Assembly (NCBI RefSeq): GCF_932526225.1
Contig: NC_064041.1
Coordinates: 5,018,046-5,082,045, forward strand
From: Nematostella vectensis
Lineage: Eukaryota; Cnidaria; Anthozoa; Actiniaria; Edwardsiidae
DNA length: 64,000 bases
Direction of reading: 5' to 3'
The notes under the pieces are model-generated. The model searched no databases, had not been told where the DNA came from, and saw only the letters and a list, made by a program, of their open reading frames with translations. The translations under genes were made by a program, and so were the position numbers. Of the stretch, positions 47,052 to 59,096 are shown piece after piece; within the stretch, counting starts at the first letter, position 1, and every line of letters begins with the position of its first letter.

Positions 47052-47530
47052 TTACGGTCCTTGCCTCAGCTCTGATGCCAGTAGAGGCCTGCCTGTTGTA
47101 GATTCTAAAATGATCTCTTTCTGCTGCAATGTGAATGTAACCCTCTTTCCGCTACCTGATTTTACAGCATAGCCTGACTTCCAACAGGACTCAAGTTGAA
47201 CTTGGGAAGGGTTTACATTTTCTGGAGCATGTTTGATGTATCTCACATTGTAACTCGGCTCCAATGCCTCTGTTTCCCCACTTCCTAGTTCTGATGGATT
47301 CTGTTGTGGTAGGTCATCAGTTGTTGCTGCGCCTGTTGCTCCTGGTGGAGGGGATTCTCGATGGGAGAGAGATTTCAGTTGCGAAGCTCTCTTTTGTAGA
47401 ATTCTTCCCATCCCGGCTACAGATCGACCAACAAGATCAACTCTGTAAGGACCCTCAACAGGGAAATCAAAGCTCCCGTATAAGGACACATCTTCAAGGC
47501 GCCTAGCTTGTCTGGAGCTTGTCTGGAGAT
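47052..47530 (-). pseudogene. C-terminal exon of a DNA-transposon gene
   Basis: The minus strand reads RRLEDVSLYGSFDFPVEGPY, a Ser/Pro-rich linker, then SCWKSGYAVKSGSGKRVTFT and LQQKEIILE. The W-K-x-G-(Y/W)-A-(L/V) plus F-x-x-(K/Q)-QK segment is the typical C-terminus of a cnidarian TE protein. A likely upstream exon lies at 63115-63332, on the other side of the Gypsy insertion. Confidence 0.6.
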
Positions 47531-47659
47531 CAATAGTTTGCTACTTTTGTTAAAAAGTTTTATTTGAACTTTAAACCATATCAAACGCCTCCTCTGAAAC
47601 TTAATAAAACTCTGCTGCAGCTGTGTGAATATTGTTTCATAGAAAACAGGACCAATGAC

Positions 47660-47805
47660 TGTCTTGATTTTCTAGGTAATATTTATTAGAAACAACAACG
47701 TAGTTTACAAGGTCCGAGCTGTGTCAGCCATGCTTTCATGAGAGACCTCTATTCTAAGTGACGTCACGTAAAATTACAAGAGACTGTCAATCAACTATCG
47801 TGACA
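47660..47805 (-). repeat. Gypsy 3' LTR
   Basis: 146 bp, matching the split 5' LTR with only a few differences (for example AATTACAAGAGACTG versus AACTACAAAACTG). It reads TGTCACG at the start and AAGACA at the end on the minus strand. Confidence 0.93.
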
Positions 47806-47879
47806 TCTCCCCCCTAAAAGGAGATACTGCTTATCAAACGTAATATGAACTTTACAGTCTTAATATTAGTCCTTAGAAC

Positions 47880-48600
47880 TCTTCAATGTATCTCATTGGC
47901 TTTTTAACAGTTCTACTACTACGGGTTTTGAGCTCCCTAGTATTAGCATCATCAAACTGCTTAGCTTCTGTAGAGTCATTAACATCTTGAGTGTCATCGC
48001 TCTTGACATCCTCTTCTTCCGGTAGCTCGTAGGGAATAGTATCTTGATCTATGCCAGCTAAAGGACGTAAATGACTTCGCTTCAGAAGACTTGAGTTAGA
48101 CGTTTCTATGATGTACGATCTGTTACGAGTGTCTGCTGCAACAATTCTACCTTGCGTTTTCCATCCTTTTTCATTATCAAGTTTGACTCTTACTTGATCT
48201 CCTTCTTCGAGTACAGGTAGTATCTCTGCTTGGTTTTCTCGTCGGGTTTTCTCACCTCTTTGTGATTTGGCGTCTTTGGATGTAAATTATCATTTAGTGT
48301 AGGCAATCTTGTGCGTATTTCGCGACCCATTATAAGCTTACAAGGACTTTCCTTTGTGGCTTGTGTCGGTGTTGCTCTATAAGTCATCAATGCTAAGGAA
48401 GGATCCTCTTGTTTCAGAATCCTCTTCGCAATGCGTACTCCACTTTCCACTTCACCATTTCCTTGAGGGAAATGTGGGGTCGATGGATCGTGCATAAAAC
48501 CATACTCCTTACTGAACTCCTCGAACTCCTTAGATGTGAACTGAGGTCCCCCATCACTCTTTACTAGTTAGGGTATTCCCCATCTCGCAAACATGTTCTT
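47880..48600 (-). pseudogene. Gypsy integrase C-terminal part
   Basis: The minus strand reads KNMFARWGIP, a TAG stop, then VKSDGGPQFTSKEFEEF (second catalytic Asp region) and HFPQGNGEVESGVRIAKRIL with the catalytic Glu. Then follow a GREIRTRLPTL segment and a C-terminal chromatin or DNA-binding region (GDQVRVKLDNEKGWKTQGRI). It ends MRYIEEF and a stop near 47880. Inactivated by the stop and by the upstream MULE. Confidence 0.88.
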
Positions 48601-51270
48601 AAGGGGGCGATTCACCCAAATTTAAAAAAAAAAAAACATTTTGATCAGATTATGCCTCAATTGCTTTATTGAAATGTATATAAAGTTATACATTTTTGAA
48701 AAGCTCATTGTATAAACTTTTGAAAATTACCAGTTTATCAGCCACATCGGCAATTGCTATGTAACCTGATATCCTCTAAAGCAGCGCCCCTATAACATGA
48801 TTTTCTACCACATGAAAGCTGCCCCACCAACTTTTTTTCATGCTGTTAAATATATTCCATTGAGACTGCACCCAATTGAAAGTGTAACATTGAGCTGTGT
48901 TCCTATGGGACATTTTTGTCATTCTTACTTTTGTTGCCATGGTAACGGCTAATAAAGTTGTATAAAACTTAATCCTCTCTAACTCATAAACCAAATAATG
49001 TATGCAAAATCCCTCCCATAGGAGCAAGGGGGCATAAAAGAACAATCTCTTTTGCGAATTCCAGGTGATTCGAATATAATGCAAGTGAAATTTAGGTGTG
49101 GGGCAGCGGACAGGTATCAAAAAACCACATTTTGAGAAAAATGCACTTAAAGTTTGAGAACACTTTTTTTTACAGTTATCCTATGATAAAATTATGTTAT
49201 TTTATAGTTATATGGTTCTCTGCTTCTTTCTCAGAGGACCTCTTGCAGCTTTCTTTCCTGATTTACTCTTTTTAAGTGAACACTTTCCCAATTGCTCTTC
49301 ATTAAAGGCTCCGCTACTGTATGTAACCCCCTCAAGGTTTTTCAAGATCTCCTCTTCTCGTAGTTTAGCTTGTCTAATTTTCTTCCTTGCCTTCTGGTAG
49401 CTATCACTTGCTCTGGTTAATGACTGCTTCACCCTTGTTTTGTCTTTCTCTTCACTCCCTTGCACTGTTTCACACCCTGGAGGAATATCAAGCTCTTCCA
49501 TAATGTTGTGTCGGCCGGAAGCACCCTTATTGAATAGAAGTACTGCTGATCCTGTAGCAGTTTGCACCGATGCAAACCCTCTGTTCCGGTGCTTGGGGCA
49601 TCTGTTCCATATGAGTGCATTTACAGACTCATTTGCATTCTGGGATATGCCTGGAAGGCACCTTTTCAGAAGTTTACAGTCACTCAAACGAGAGAAGACT
49701 GGAGATAAGAAGTCCAGGAAAACTTCATCAAGATAATGTGGTTTGTCTTTGAAAACGGTTTTCCCATCCAGCAAGCTTCTTTGGTAGCCACACCAAGAGT
49801 CTTTCCCTTTTGGGCAGTACTGGTGCCTCGCATTTGCTGGTTCTGTTTTGACACTGTGGTAGAGAACAGCCTTTATTGCTTTCTGAATCTTAGCAACTTT
49901 ATTTGTCTTTGCCTTTTTGTCAACACAAGACCTTATCGCATTGCCATAATATTTTTGAATCTTGTCAATGACTGGCCTAGTTAGCCTGCCACTTCTCCCA
50001 CCAACAGGTTTCCCGTCAGGAAGTTTTCCCTTTGATTGCAAAGCAATCAAGCTCTTTCCCATGCGTTTCTGTACATGTCCAATGCAATCGAGTTTATTGA
50101 CTCTCTTGCAATCTACATTTCCACTCTCGTGATACTTCTCCCATTCCCTGTAGGACTTAGATTCGAGCCAGATTTTATATTCTACTGTATTTTTGTTCAT
50201 GTTCTCATATTTTTCACACAGCTTGCAAACTCCATATGTGTCCCACACCTCTGAATATGCCTTACTGTCTCCATCACAAACCATTTCAATATACCGGAGT
50301 CCATGCTTCTCCACTGACCTTCCCCATATTACTTTTGCTGCCTCTTTTTCCAAGGAAGGACTTGATCCATCATAGTTTTTTTTGGCAGCGACCACTCTCC
50401 TTATGGTCGCTGACCCAACGAGCATATCTGGCAGGGTCTTTTTTCTCAAGCTTCTTACTTGCTTTGCACATTTCGCATGTTTTAGCCATAACAGCATAAT
50501 CCAGCACTTCACAGGTATCGGCAGATATGACTATTCCAATGCCATAATTCGCAGTAAAGCCCCGCTTACTCCAAGTTCCATCAAAAGATACAGCTACATC
50601 TAAAACAGTGTTTGGATCTGTCTGTCCTAGATGATCCCTCAGTCTTTGGGCAGCTGCACTCAAACTTCTCACGTAGCACACTGTTTGTTGTTGAATTTAT
50701 TGAAGCATTATGCTTTTGATATGCACTAGAGCTTACAGGACCTGGCATATTCAATATCTCGCAGATGGTGGCAAGGGATTCACGACCAAGTCCTATCTCA
50801 CCCATAGCGTAGGCTGCTCTCCTGTTTATATCAAATGATGCTGCCTTGTCCTCCACTTTCTTTGATGTATCCATGTAGACACGGTGTTTGCAAGCAGAAC
50901 ACTCAAATGAAACCGAGCTGCATAAGCCTGCCCGTTTGTCTTCAACAATGTTTACTCGTCCATTTTTACACTTGTGCATAAGTTCCATTGCTTGCCTGAA
51001 GTTAGATAAATAAACAATTCGATAGCCGATTTCAGATTCATCCCAATATGGCTTGCTCCGGTCTTTAGCTCGTGATGTTCTTGGTGTGTCTTCAAAACTT
51101 GACGCTGGAATGTCGGGATTATCATCTGGAAGGCTTACTTTCCTTGCAGATGCGGATGTGGGTTCAAGTGTATGCGCAAGTGTCTGCAAGCCGAATGGTC
51201 AGCGGCAAGAGGTAAGGGGCTCAGAAAGGCATGTAAATACCGTCCCCAAAGGGAACTCTCTTGAATAAGA
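48601..51270 (-). mobile_element. MULE-type DNA transposon nested in the Gypsy integrase
   Basis: The Gypsy reading frame ends at 48600 and resumes near 51368. The left terminus begins GGGGGCGATTCACCC. I could not find its inverted partner on the right, so the right edge is approximate. It contains one minus-strand transposase gene. Confidence 0.7.
49208..51189 (-). pseudogene. Mutator-like transposase (PF20700-type), two frameshifts
   Basis: Three overlapping minus frames: 51189-50581, 50681-50370 and 50512-49208. The first has Cys-rich FECSACKHRVYMDTSK and the second holds the first catalytic Asp in VSFDGTWSKRGFTANYGIG followed by CEMCKASKK. The third has NYDGSSPSLEKEAAKVIWGR, MVCDGDSKAYSEV with the second Asp, CIGHVQKRMGKSL, KGKDSWCGYQRSL, QNANESVNALIWNRCPKHRN, and a basic tail. 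Frame changes lie near 50650 and 50400. Otherwise the frames are long and clean, so the copy died recently or the shifts are sequence errors. It mobilises, or once mobilised, the surrounding element. Confidence 0.85.
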
Positions 51271-51276
51271 CGCATT

Positions 51277-51368
51277 GAACATTGAATGGTATGTATTGAA
51301 CATTGAATGGTATGTATTGAACATTGAATGGTATGTATTGAACATTGAATGGTATGTATTGAACATTG
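51277..51368. repeat. 21-bp tandem repeat, about 4.4 copies
   Basis: Unit GAACATTGAATGGTATGTAT plus T, starting at 51277, 51298, 51319, 51340 and 51361. It lies at the junction between the MULE and the Gypsy integrase fragment and may have expanded there. Confidence 0.93.
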
Positions 51369-51444
51369 CTACATTTGGCCTGCCATAACCTTGCAAGATC
51401 TGCTGCAATCATCTGCCATGGTCTATCTGGTAGGGGTGTGGTTC
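51368..51444 (-). pseudogene. Gypsy integrase middle fragment
   Basis: The minus strand reads TTPLPDRPWQMIAADL, the start of the integrase catalytic core with its first Asp. It then goes out of frame before the 21-bp repeats. It is flanked by a LINE on one side and a MULE on the other. Confidence 0.8.
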
Positions 51445-53089
51445 TTAGATAGATATGGATAGATAGATAGTTTATTAGGAAAAAAATGCGTAGCAGCCCT
51501 TAGGCTGAATTAGGCATTTGCAAAACAATAGATACTATATTACAACTATAATAAATTTAACTACATACAGTAATAAATATAAAATATAAAAATTTAAAAA
51601 CGTGATAAAGTTCATCCTATATAAAATTAATCATAATCCATAAAAACCATATATACTCTCCATTTAAGATTTGTTGGCCATCGAGAATGTAAAAGAATTC
51701 ATGGCTCTGTTTGTTTTGAGGCGGGGCAAGTCAAAGGGCCGTTTTTTCCTAAGGTTATAGCTTGAAACGTTTGATGGAGGCAGCAAGCTCTTTAGTTTAT
51801 GATTCGGATCAGAAACTATTTCGTCGAAGAGCTTGCTGCAAATTAGGCCGTGGTGCACTTCTAATGGTGTTATGCCCAACAAATCACAAGCACCATCGTA
51901 GCTCGTACGGGGCAAAATTATAGATAGCGCGCCCTTTTCTCGATACGTACGAGCTCATTTTTTAGGTACTGCGGCAGGGCGTTATAAAAAACCGGCACCG
52001 CATAGTCGACGGCCGAACGAATGCAAGCTTTGTAAAATAAAGATAAGTCTGAAGGAGGAAGCCGAGCCCTTTTTAGTTGGATTAAAAAGTATAGCTTTTT
52101 GCTCGATTTCTTGACTACCTCGTTCACATGAGCGTTCCACGACAAGTTATAGCTTATTGTAAGCCCTAATAATTTCGTGCTTTTAACGACCTCAAGCTCC
52201 TTTCCCTCGATGGTAATGGCATCGAAAAATCGAGGCGAGCGCGCAAACGAAATTCTCATCTCTTTTCATTTATTGGGATTAAGGACTGCTCTATTGTCGT
52301 GGGACCACTCAATGATGTCGTTGACCAACCCCTGAGCGCTGCTTAATTCCCCTTTCAATACCACTTCGGAGACCGTGGTGTCGTCTACGTACTTCCATAA
52401 GTGTGGGGAATTACATTCTAGATCATTGATAAATAAAACAAATAACCACGGGCCTTTGTACCCTGTGGTACCCCAGAGGGGACTGGACCCCATTCGGAGT
52501 AGCAGCCCTTGGCTAGCTTAATTCGTTGGAATCTATTGGAAAGAAAATCAATGATCCAGTTAACAACGCTACGGGGGATGGCCAACCTACTCGGCTTATC
52601 TACGAGAATACTATGATCAATAAAATCAAAGGCTTTGCGATAGTCAAACAACAAAGTTCTTACTGTTGCTCCATTCCCGTCAGTCCCGAGAGCCCAAGCA
52701 TGCAGCATGCTTATAAGCGCCATGGTGGTAGAAGACTTTGGGATCGCCCCGTATTGGTCTTGGCCAATCACCTCAAGGACCGCTGGCTTGACAAAGTCTG
52801 TGACCACGAATTCCTCTGCCACCTTAGACACGCACGGTGTTAGTGAAATAGGTCTTAGGTCTTTTCTGAGATCCAACACAGGTTTCGTTTTTGGAAGAGG
52901 TGGGACATCAGCCATTTTGCAGATGGGTGGCAGTCGCTGATCTTTAAAGGATGCGTTCAGGATTTGTGTAATTGGTTTGGCCATGATATCGGAAAACTCT
53001 TTCAGAAGCCAGCTCGGCACATTGTCGGGGCCCGAGGCCTTTCGTGGGTGGAGTTTAGATAACACCTTTTGCACGCGATCCTCCTTAGA
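51445..53089 (-). mobile_element. 5'-truncated LINE inserted in the Gypsy integrase
   Basis: Flanked by GGTTC at 51440-51444 and 53090-53094 (5-bp target duplication). The 3' end carries a TATC-type simple tail (51445-51470 on the plus strand). The minus-strand polymerase reads KVLSKLHPRKASGPDNVPSW, LRPISLTPCVSKVAEEF, VPSGVPQGT, then in a second frame KYVDDTTVSE (an intact YxDD box). An in-frame TGA follows near 52264 and further frame changes occur near 52470 and 51930. It is a CR1/L2/Rex-like clade member, dead. Confidence 0.88.
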
Positions 53090-53933
53090 GGTTCCTTCCT
53101 CTGCATAGGCTGGTTGACTAAACAGAATTCACACGACGCAACCTTATGTGCGATACTTCTGCTTAAACCAGCCCACCAGACAGAGAGACGTGCTCTCTCG
53201 CGGCACTTTGTTACCCCCTGGTGTCCATCATGGATTCTGTCCAAGACGTAACAGCGCATCGATTCTGGGATCACAATACGACTTCCAAACACGAGCTTGC
53301 CATTGACTTCTGATAGTTCGTTACGAATTCCAAAATACTCTCGTATTTCTTCGGGAACCTGTTTTGGGTGCATCGGCCATCCATTTCTAACGTATTCCAA
53401 CACTAACTTAAGCTTGGAATCTTCCTGAGTTTCTTGCTCTCTCTCTCGAAGTTTATCTTTCGCAATTCTAGTGTTCACTACTGAGTCTACGTATGCTTTA
53501 ACATCTTCGCTGTCTGACACATTTGACTTAAGTGGGTTTCTGCTCAGTGTATCTGCTATTATAAGTTCCTTACCAGGTATGTGCACTGCTTTCGCATTAA
53601 ACCTCATCAGGCGCATTAGCAGGCGTTGACATCTCACGGGTGTCATCCAAATCCTTACAGTTAATAAGCGGTACTAGCGGTTTGTGATCTGTAAGAAGTG
53701 TGAAAGATTCTAGACCAATCAGATAACGTGAAAATCTCTCACAAGTCCAGACGGATGCCAAACATTCCTTCTCGATCTGCGAGTATCTGGTCTCTGTTGG
53801 TGTTAGTGTTCGCTAGCAGAATGCTACTGGACGCAATGTCCCTTTGTCTTCCTGAAGTAGAACTCCCCCGATTCCGTAGCTACTAGCGTCTGCGCTAACA
53901 GTGATCGCCTTGTTTGGATCGTAAAATGTTACT
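53090..53933 (-). pseudogene. Gypsy RNase H and integrase N-terminus
   Basis: The minus strand reads VTFYDPNKAITVSADASSYG (RNase H catalytic Asp region). It goes on through an in-frame TAG near 53815, [38 protein letters not shown], then the H2C2 zinc-binding motif HDGHQGVTKCRERARLSVWW followed by CEFC. It is cut by the two LINE insertions. Confidence 0.9.
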
Positions 53934-54006
53934 TGTAACTTGTAACTGTATTTTATACACGGTAAAACAATCAGGGCTTAAAAACACTCTATATACACTA
54001 TATAAT

Positions 54007-55450
54007 CTAAACTATGATATTACAATGATTGCCTGCTTTCCATGAATGCCGTGTTATTATAAAAAAGAAATTTCCACAGCCGGACTTAAAGCTGTTAAGA
54101 GATTCTGCTTGACGTAGGTATGGAGGAAGGCTGTTCCACAAAACTGCATCACTATAATGGAAACTGTTCTTTAGATAATTTGTGCGGGGTTGCGGTACAG
54201 AGAGTTCGTTTACAGAATCTCTTATTTGGTAGTGGCTTACATGGTGTTCGAATTTAGATTGAAGGTAATCCGGGGCTAGGCCGTTAAAAGATTTGTACAC
54301 CATAGTAGCCATATGGGCCCTGCGTCGATCAACCAGCTTCAACCAGCCTAGGCTCTCGATGAGCGGGTGAGCGTCGGCATCGAAACTGGAAAAAGTCAGA
54401 ATTCGCGCGGCACGGTTTTGGAGCTTCTGGAGTTTTGTGGCAAGGGTACTATTACAATTTCCCCATACTACATCGCAGTAATCAAAATGGGGTTGAACAA
54501 TTGCGTTAAAAGCGTACCTTAGTGTTTCTAGTGGAACAAATGGACCCGAGAGCGAATTATTCACAGAGCACCTTTGAGTACGATTAAGTAAGTAGGATTT
54601 GAACCATTCGTGTGCAATACCTGAGATCACGTAGAAATTTAATTTGGACAAAAGAATGCCGTGATCTACGGTTTCAAAGGCTTTTTTATGATCTAAAAAG
54701 ACCACTGCGTTTACATTCCCTTTGTCAATGTTAAAAGCCCAGTCGTCAGTTGCTTTTAGAAGGGCAGTGACAGTGGAATGCAATGACGGAAAACCTGATT
54801 GAAAGCTAGAAATTAAATGGTTCTCACTGAGATAATCGTACAATTGTTCATAAACAATTCTCTCAAAAATCTTCGCCACAATAGAAGTGACAGAGATGGG
54901 TCTATAATTGTTGATGTCGGACCTCTGGAATTTTTCCTGATGAATGGAAAAGTGCTAAAGTCATTCCATTATTCAAAAATGGCCAGAGGTAATTGAACGG
55001 TTAAAAATTAAACAGAGATGCTGCAATTAGATCGGAGCATTCTCTCAGAATCCGAGCGGGAATTCTGTCTAAACCTGTGGCTTTTGTTTTAGTTAGTTTG
55101 CGAAGAAGAGCCAAAACATTAGACTGGCTAGTAACGGTCAGATTGAAATAATTGTTATTTGCTGCTCTAGTTAAGAAATTAAGATGAGACAAATCGCTAC
55201 TAGCAGCTATGTTATTCGCTAGATTAGGTCCGATTGTCGCAAAGTGCTAATTAAAGGCTTCGGACAAGCTGAGCGAATCTGTAATAGAATGGTCATCATC
55301 TAGTTTTACCCTTTATAGTAGAGTTATTCGTTTTTCATTTTCGCGAAAAGCATTGTCGTAATATATTTGCTTGGCAATTTTGATTTGGCAATTTACGAAA
55401 TTCCGATACTTTTTGAATATCTTCCAATCGTTTACGTCTTTAGAGCGAAT
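54007..55450 (-). pseudogene. CR1-like LINE reverse transcriptase with internal deletion and micro-inversion
   Basis: Upstream part: VLALLRKLTKTKATGLDRIP and REC-SDLIAASL near 55060. A 54-bp stretch at 54929-54982 reads in the opposite orientation. Then RPISVTSI, AKIFERIVYEQLYDYLSENH and VVFLDHKKAFETVDHGIL (A box) follow. After VNNSLSGPFVPL the frame jumps directly to LRYAFNAIVQPHFDYCDVVW, so the GVPQGS and (F/Y)ADD boxes are deleted in frame. The C-terminus (FHYSDAVLWNSLPPYLRQA) is normal. It cannot be active. Confidence 0.88.
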
Positions 55451-55460
55451 AGCCTTGATT

Positions 55461-56501
55461 TTAAAGACATCTCGCTGATGCATTAGTTTTTTTCAAATCC
55501 GAGTTAATCCAAGGCGATTTGGATAATCGGACTCGTTTAGTGCACAAAGGCGCATGCTTTTCAACGAAATGGGGGAACATTTCTTTCCAATTATTCCACA
55601 TGACATTCGGGTCATTGTAGGAATTAAGAAAGTTCCAGTTCAGAGATGCAATATCAGCGCGGAATGCATCAGAATTTAAATCTTTGAATTTGCGATATAT
55701 AATAGTAGAGTGTCCTTTGTAAGGCGGACCAATTGACAATTTGCGATAGGCGTAAACCAGGCTATGGTCACTTATACCAACATGCGAAACACCAGAACAG
55801 GCAATTCTGTCAGGGTGATTAGTGTAAATAACATCGAGCAGTGTTGCTGTGTTCTCGGTGATTCGTGTGGCCTCTTTGATCAATTGTGTTAAGCCAGAAA
55901 TGTCAGAAATATTATTCATCAGGTTAGTATAATTGTCTGGAATTACAGCGGTTTGGTCACAGTTTAAATCACCTAATAAAAAATATTCGACATTCATGGA
56001 GTCTAGTTTGCCAATTAATATTTCAAGAGAAGCGAATATACTGACAGGCGAATTTGGTGGCCTATACCAAGTATTTACCAAAAAAGGAGTAGAACGAGGT
56101 TTATTTATCTCTATGCATAAGTTTTCTAGATCAGGGGTATTCAAATCCGAACGAACCTTATAGTTTATGCCTGATCGGATATAAAAACAAACACCACCAC
56201 CACCACCACTAGTGCGGTCGCGGCGAATAATTTCATACCCTGACAAATGAACCTCGTTGCCCGAAACATTATCGTCAAGTTTAGTCTCATTGATTGCGAG
56301 TATATCGATTGAATTTTCGTCAAGCAGAATTCTTAGTTCATCGATGTGGGTAGTTAATTTGTTGATATTCAACGCGGCAAGTTTGAAACCGCGCTGACGC
56401 GGAAGAGGACAATAGATGGCATTATCATCGGCTGAAAGAATTCCTGTTGGAAACGATAGATGAATTAGAATATTTGTTACCTGTATTTTTGACAACGGCA
56501 T
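55461..56501 (-). pseudogene. CR1-like LINE APE-type endonuclease
   Basis: 346-codon minus frame. Endonuclease/exonuclease/phosphatase motifs: LAALNINKLTTHIDELRILL, ILAINETKLDD (catalytic Glu), GYEIIRRDRTSGGGGGVCFY, NTWYRPPNSP, YFLLGDLNCD, and VGISDHSLVYA with the terminal catalytic Asp-His. The N-terminal methionine is not certain. The frame is open through the whole domain, but the ORF breaks downstream near 55460. Confidence 0.9.
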
Positions 56502-56517
56502 TCATGGAAGCATCAGA

Positions 56518-56880
56518 TCAGGCATTGCCTAAGTAATCTACGAAATTGTTAAATAAGGCATCGTTCCCACTTGCGTTCAGGTGTAGACCTCCTTGATTCA
56601 GCATGCCCGGAGTAATGTTCGTGTGGCTAATTCCGTCACATCTATTTTTTGAGCAAAAGCGTTTGAGACGTTTGTTCACTTCTTGTACTCCATCTCTAAA
56701 CGAGTCTCGACGCGTCACCAGCTCCGAAATAACAACTTTAGTGCCGGTTGACGTAGACTCAATCTCCCGGGCCAAGTCAACAATCCCATCGGCGACTTGG
56801 ACGGGGGACAAACTTCTGAGGTCGTTTGTCCCAACATGAATTATAATTCTAGTGGGATTACGTTCGAGTGTTGGTTTAAC
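56518..56880 (-). pseudogene. CR1-like LINE ORF1 esterase-like segment
   Basis: The minus strand reads RIIIHVGTNDLRSLSPVQVA, then TKVVISELVTRRDSF and GGLHLNASGNDALFNNF. This is the SGNH-hydrolase pattern with the GTND block and the terminal Asn/His-containing box known from CR1/L2 ORF1 proteins. The Ser block is not present because the 5' end is missing or diverged. Confidence 0.78.
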
Positions 56881-57006
56881 GTAATGTTATAATAACTAGA
56901 AACTCAGAACCAAAGGTTCAATAATCGGTTAGAACTATGAATTTTGAGAAAATTTTCAGGAGCTCTTTAGACACGTCTATACCACGCGGTCTCCACCGCA
57001 AACTCA

Positions 57007-59096
57007 ACTGGCGTTGTGGATACCATCTCTTTGACCTTATCAAAGGCTTCTTGTTGTACTTCGGTCCACTGCCAGACTGTATCTGACTTAAGCAAGTCGT
57101 TCATTGGAGCCATGACCGTGGATAAGTTGGGTAGGAATTTGCCAAGGTAGTTAATCATGCCTGTCACTTGGCGTAACTCACTGACATTCTCTGGCGCTGC
57201 GAGTGCTTTGATAGCTCTCACTTTCTCGGGGTTTGGACTAATGCCTTGCTGGTTAATCACATGTCCGAAATAAGAGATTTCTTTCTTTCGGAACTCACAC
57301 TTTTCTTTGTTCAGTTTCAAACCCGATTCTTTAATGATCTTCAAAGTCTCGCGTAATCTTTTGTCGTGTTCTTTCGGGGTTTTTCCGACGATAATGACGT
57401 AATCCATTATCGCGTATGCTCCTTCTTGGTTCTTCAACAAATCTGTCATGCATCGCTGGAATATCTCGGGTGCAACGGTTATACCAAACGGCAATCTTCG
57501 AAAACAAAATCTGCCTTGTGGTGTGATGAAGGTTGTAAGCTTTGCGCTTTCATCTGTGAGGGGTATTTGCCAAAATCCACTTGACGCGTCGAGCTTTGAA
57601 AACAAGGTCGCTCCAACCATCTTGGGCACAACATCATCAAGGGTTGGCAGGACATATCTCTCTTGCTTCACAGATTTATTTAGTCGTCTCAGATCAACAC
57701 AAATCCTGACCTTCTCATTACCCTTTGCGGCTGGAATCATAGGCGCGCACCAATCAGTAGGCTCTGTAATTTCCTCAATTATACCTTCGCGCTTCATTCT
57801 ATTCAGCTCTCTCTCGACTTTAGGTAAGAGTGGGAACTGGATTTGTCTGGCGGTATTGACGTGAAACGGTTGTGCACCCTCTGGTAACTCGATTTTCACT
57901 GGCGCACAATTAAGAAAACCAATATCGTCAAACGAAACTTCTCCAACTCTCTGTACTAGCCCCATTTTACAAGCAGTGTCCCGTCCTAGTAATTTGTTCA
58001 CTTGCTCTCCTGCAATAACAAACATCTTAACCTGGTATGCCTCCCCATTTAGCTTAGCTTCGGTCAAAAATTGTCCTTTACAGATCAGTTTTCCTCCTGG
58101 ACTTGAAATATCAGCGCGCTCTTGCTCTAGCTTTGGAGGGTTTGGGAGATGATTATAAGTCGATTCCGACAAAACTGTAATATCAGTCCCCGTGTCAATC
58201 TTGAAACTAACAGGTTTCTGGTTGATTAACAAATCAACTGTCCATGGATTCTTTGTTCCGTCCGATTCTACATCTACTCCTAAGAAAAATCGCTGGTCTC
58301 CCTGTGGTTGTGTAACCTCATTAGCATTCATAGGTGGCGAGTGACAAGCTGCCGTAAAATGATTGTATTTATTACACTTGTTGCACTTTTTTCCTTTAGC
58401 GGGACAAACCTCATTATTGGCGTATGTGCGGGCGCACCTGTCGCATTTCTTAGCTCCTGTTTTTTTTCCTTGCCCCTTGTTTTGTTCTTTGAACTTCCGG
58501 TTTCTACCCTGCGTGCGGGAACCCTGTGGTTTACGGTGAACTTCTTCGAGCAATTTGTTTGGACTTTTGTCTGAAATTTGAGATTTGATCAACTCGGATT
58601 GTCGAGCCATTTGTATTGCTGAATCTAGGTTTAAATCTGATTTCATTTGTAACTTAGATAGTTCTTTATCTATAGTTCCAATGACAATTCTATCTCTAAT
58701 TTGCTCGTCCTTTAGATCCCCAAATTCACAATATTCAGCTAATTCGTACAGGTATGAATAATTCAGCCGATTCTCCCGGTATTTGAGATCTCTGATGGAA
58801 TTTCGCTCGCTCATGAATAACATTTCTCTTTGGAATAAAATAATCATCATATTTCTTAAGGACTTTCTCTAAGTCTTTCTTGTCAGCTTCTGACCCAAAA
58901 TCAAAGGATTTGAGAATGTTTTCCGCTTCAATTCCCATTGAATAAACGAGCGTGCTCACCTGTATTTCCCCTTCTTCCTTCGTAAGTTTCGTAGCAATCG
59001 CGTATCGCTCGAACTTCTGCTTCCATTCCGGCCACTTTGAAGGCTTGGTGAAGTCGAAGAACTCCGGTGGATTCAGGAATCTCGCCGCTGCCGCTA
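57007..59096 (-). pseudogene. Gypsy gag-protease-reverse transcriptase
   Basis: Gag starts next to the 5' LTR (ARFLNPPEFFDFTKPSKW near 59080). It shifts frame near 58750 into a 627-codon frame starting 58850. In that frame a zinc knuckle CNKCNKYNHFTAAC lies at residues 156-169, the protease FKIDTGTDITVL at 216-227 and RT from about 335. RT shows LFSKLDASSGFWQI (first Asp 420) and FRRLPFGITVAPEIFQ. The active-site box reads AIMDYVIIVG where MDDVIIVG is expected: the second Asp is replaced by Tyr (residue 483). The end of the frame is LINE sequence. The substitution, the gag shift and the insertion each disable it. Confidence 0.93.

Larger units (their letters stand above)
53934..57006 (-). mobile_element. 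CR1-like LINE, near full length, inserted in the Gypsy pol
   Basis: AGT on the minus strand adjoins both ends, at most a 3-bp duplication. The Gypsy codons flanking it (STTPV and TFYDPN) join directly. The 3' end shows short repeats of ACAAGTT. ORF1 has an SGNH/GDSL-esterase-like segment, ORF2 an APE endonuclease and a polymerase. It carries an internal deletion and a small inversion. Confidence 0.9.
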
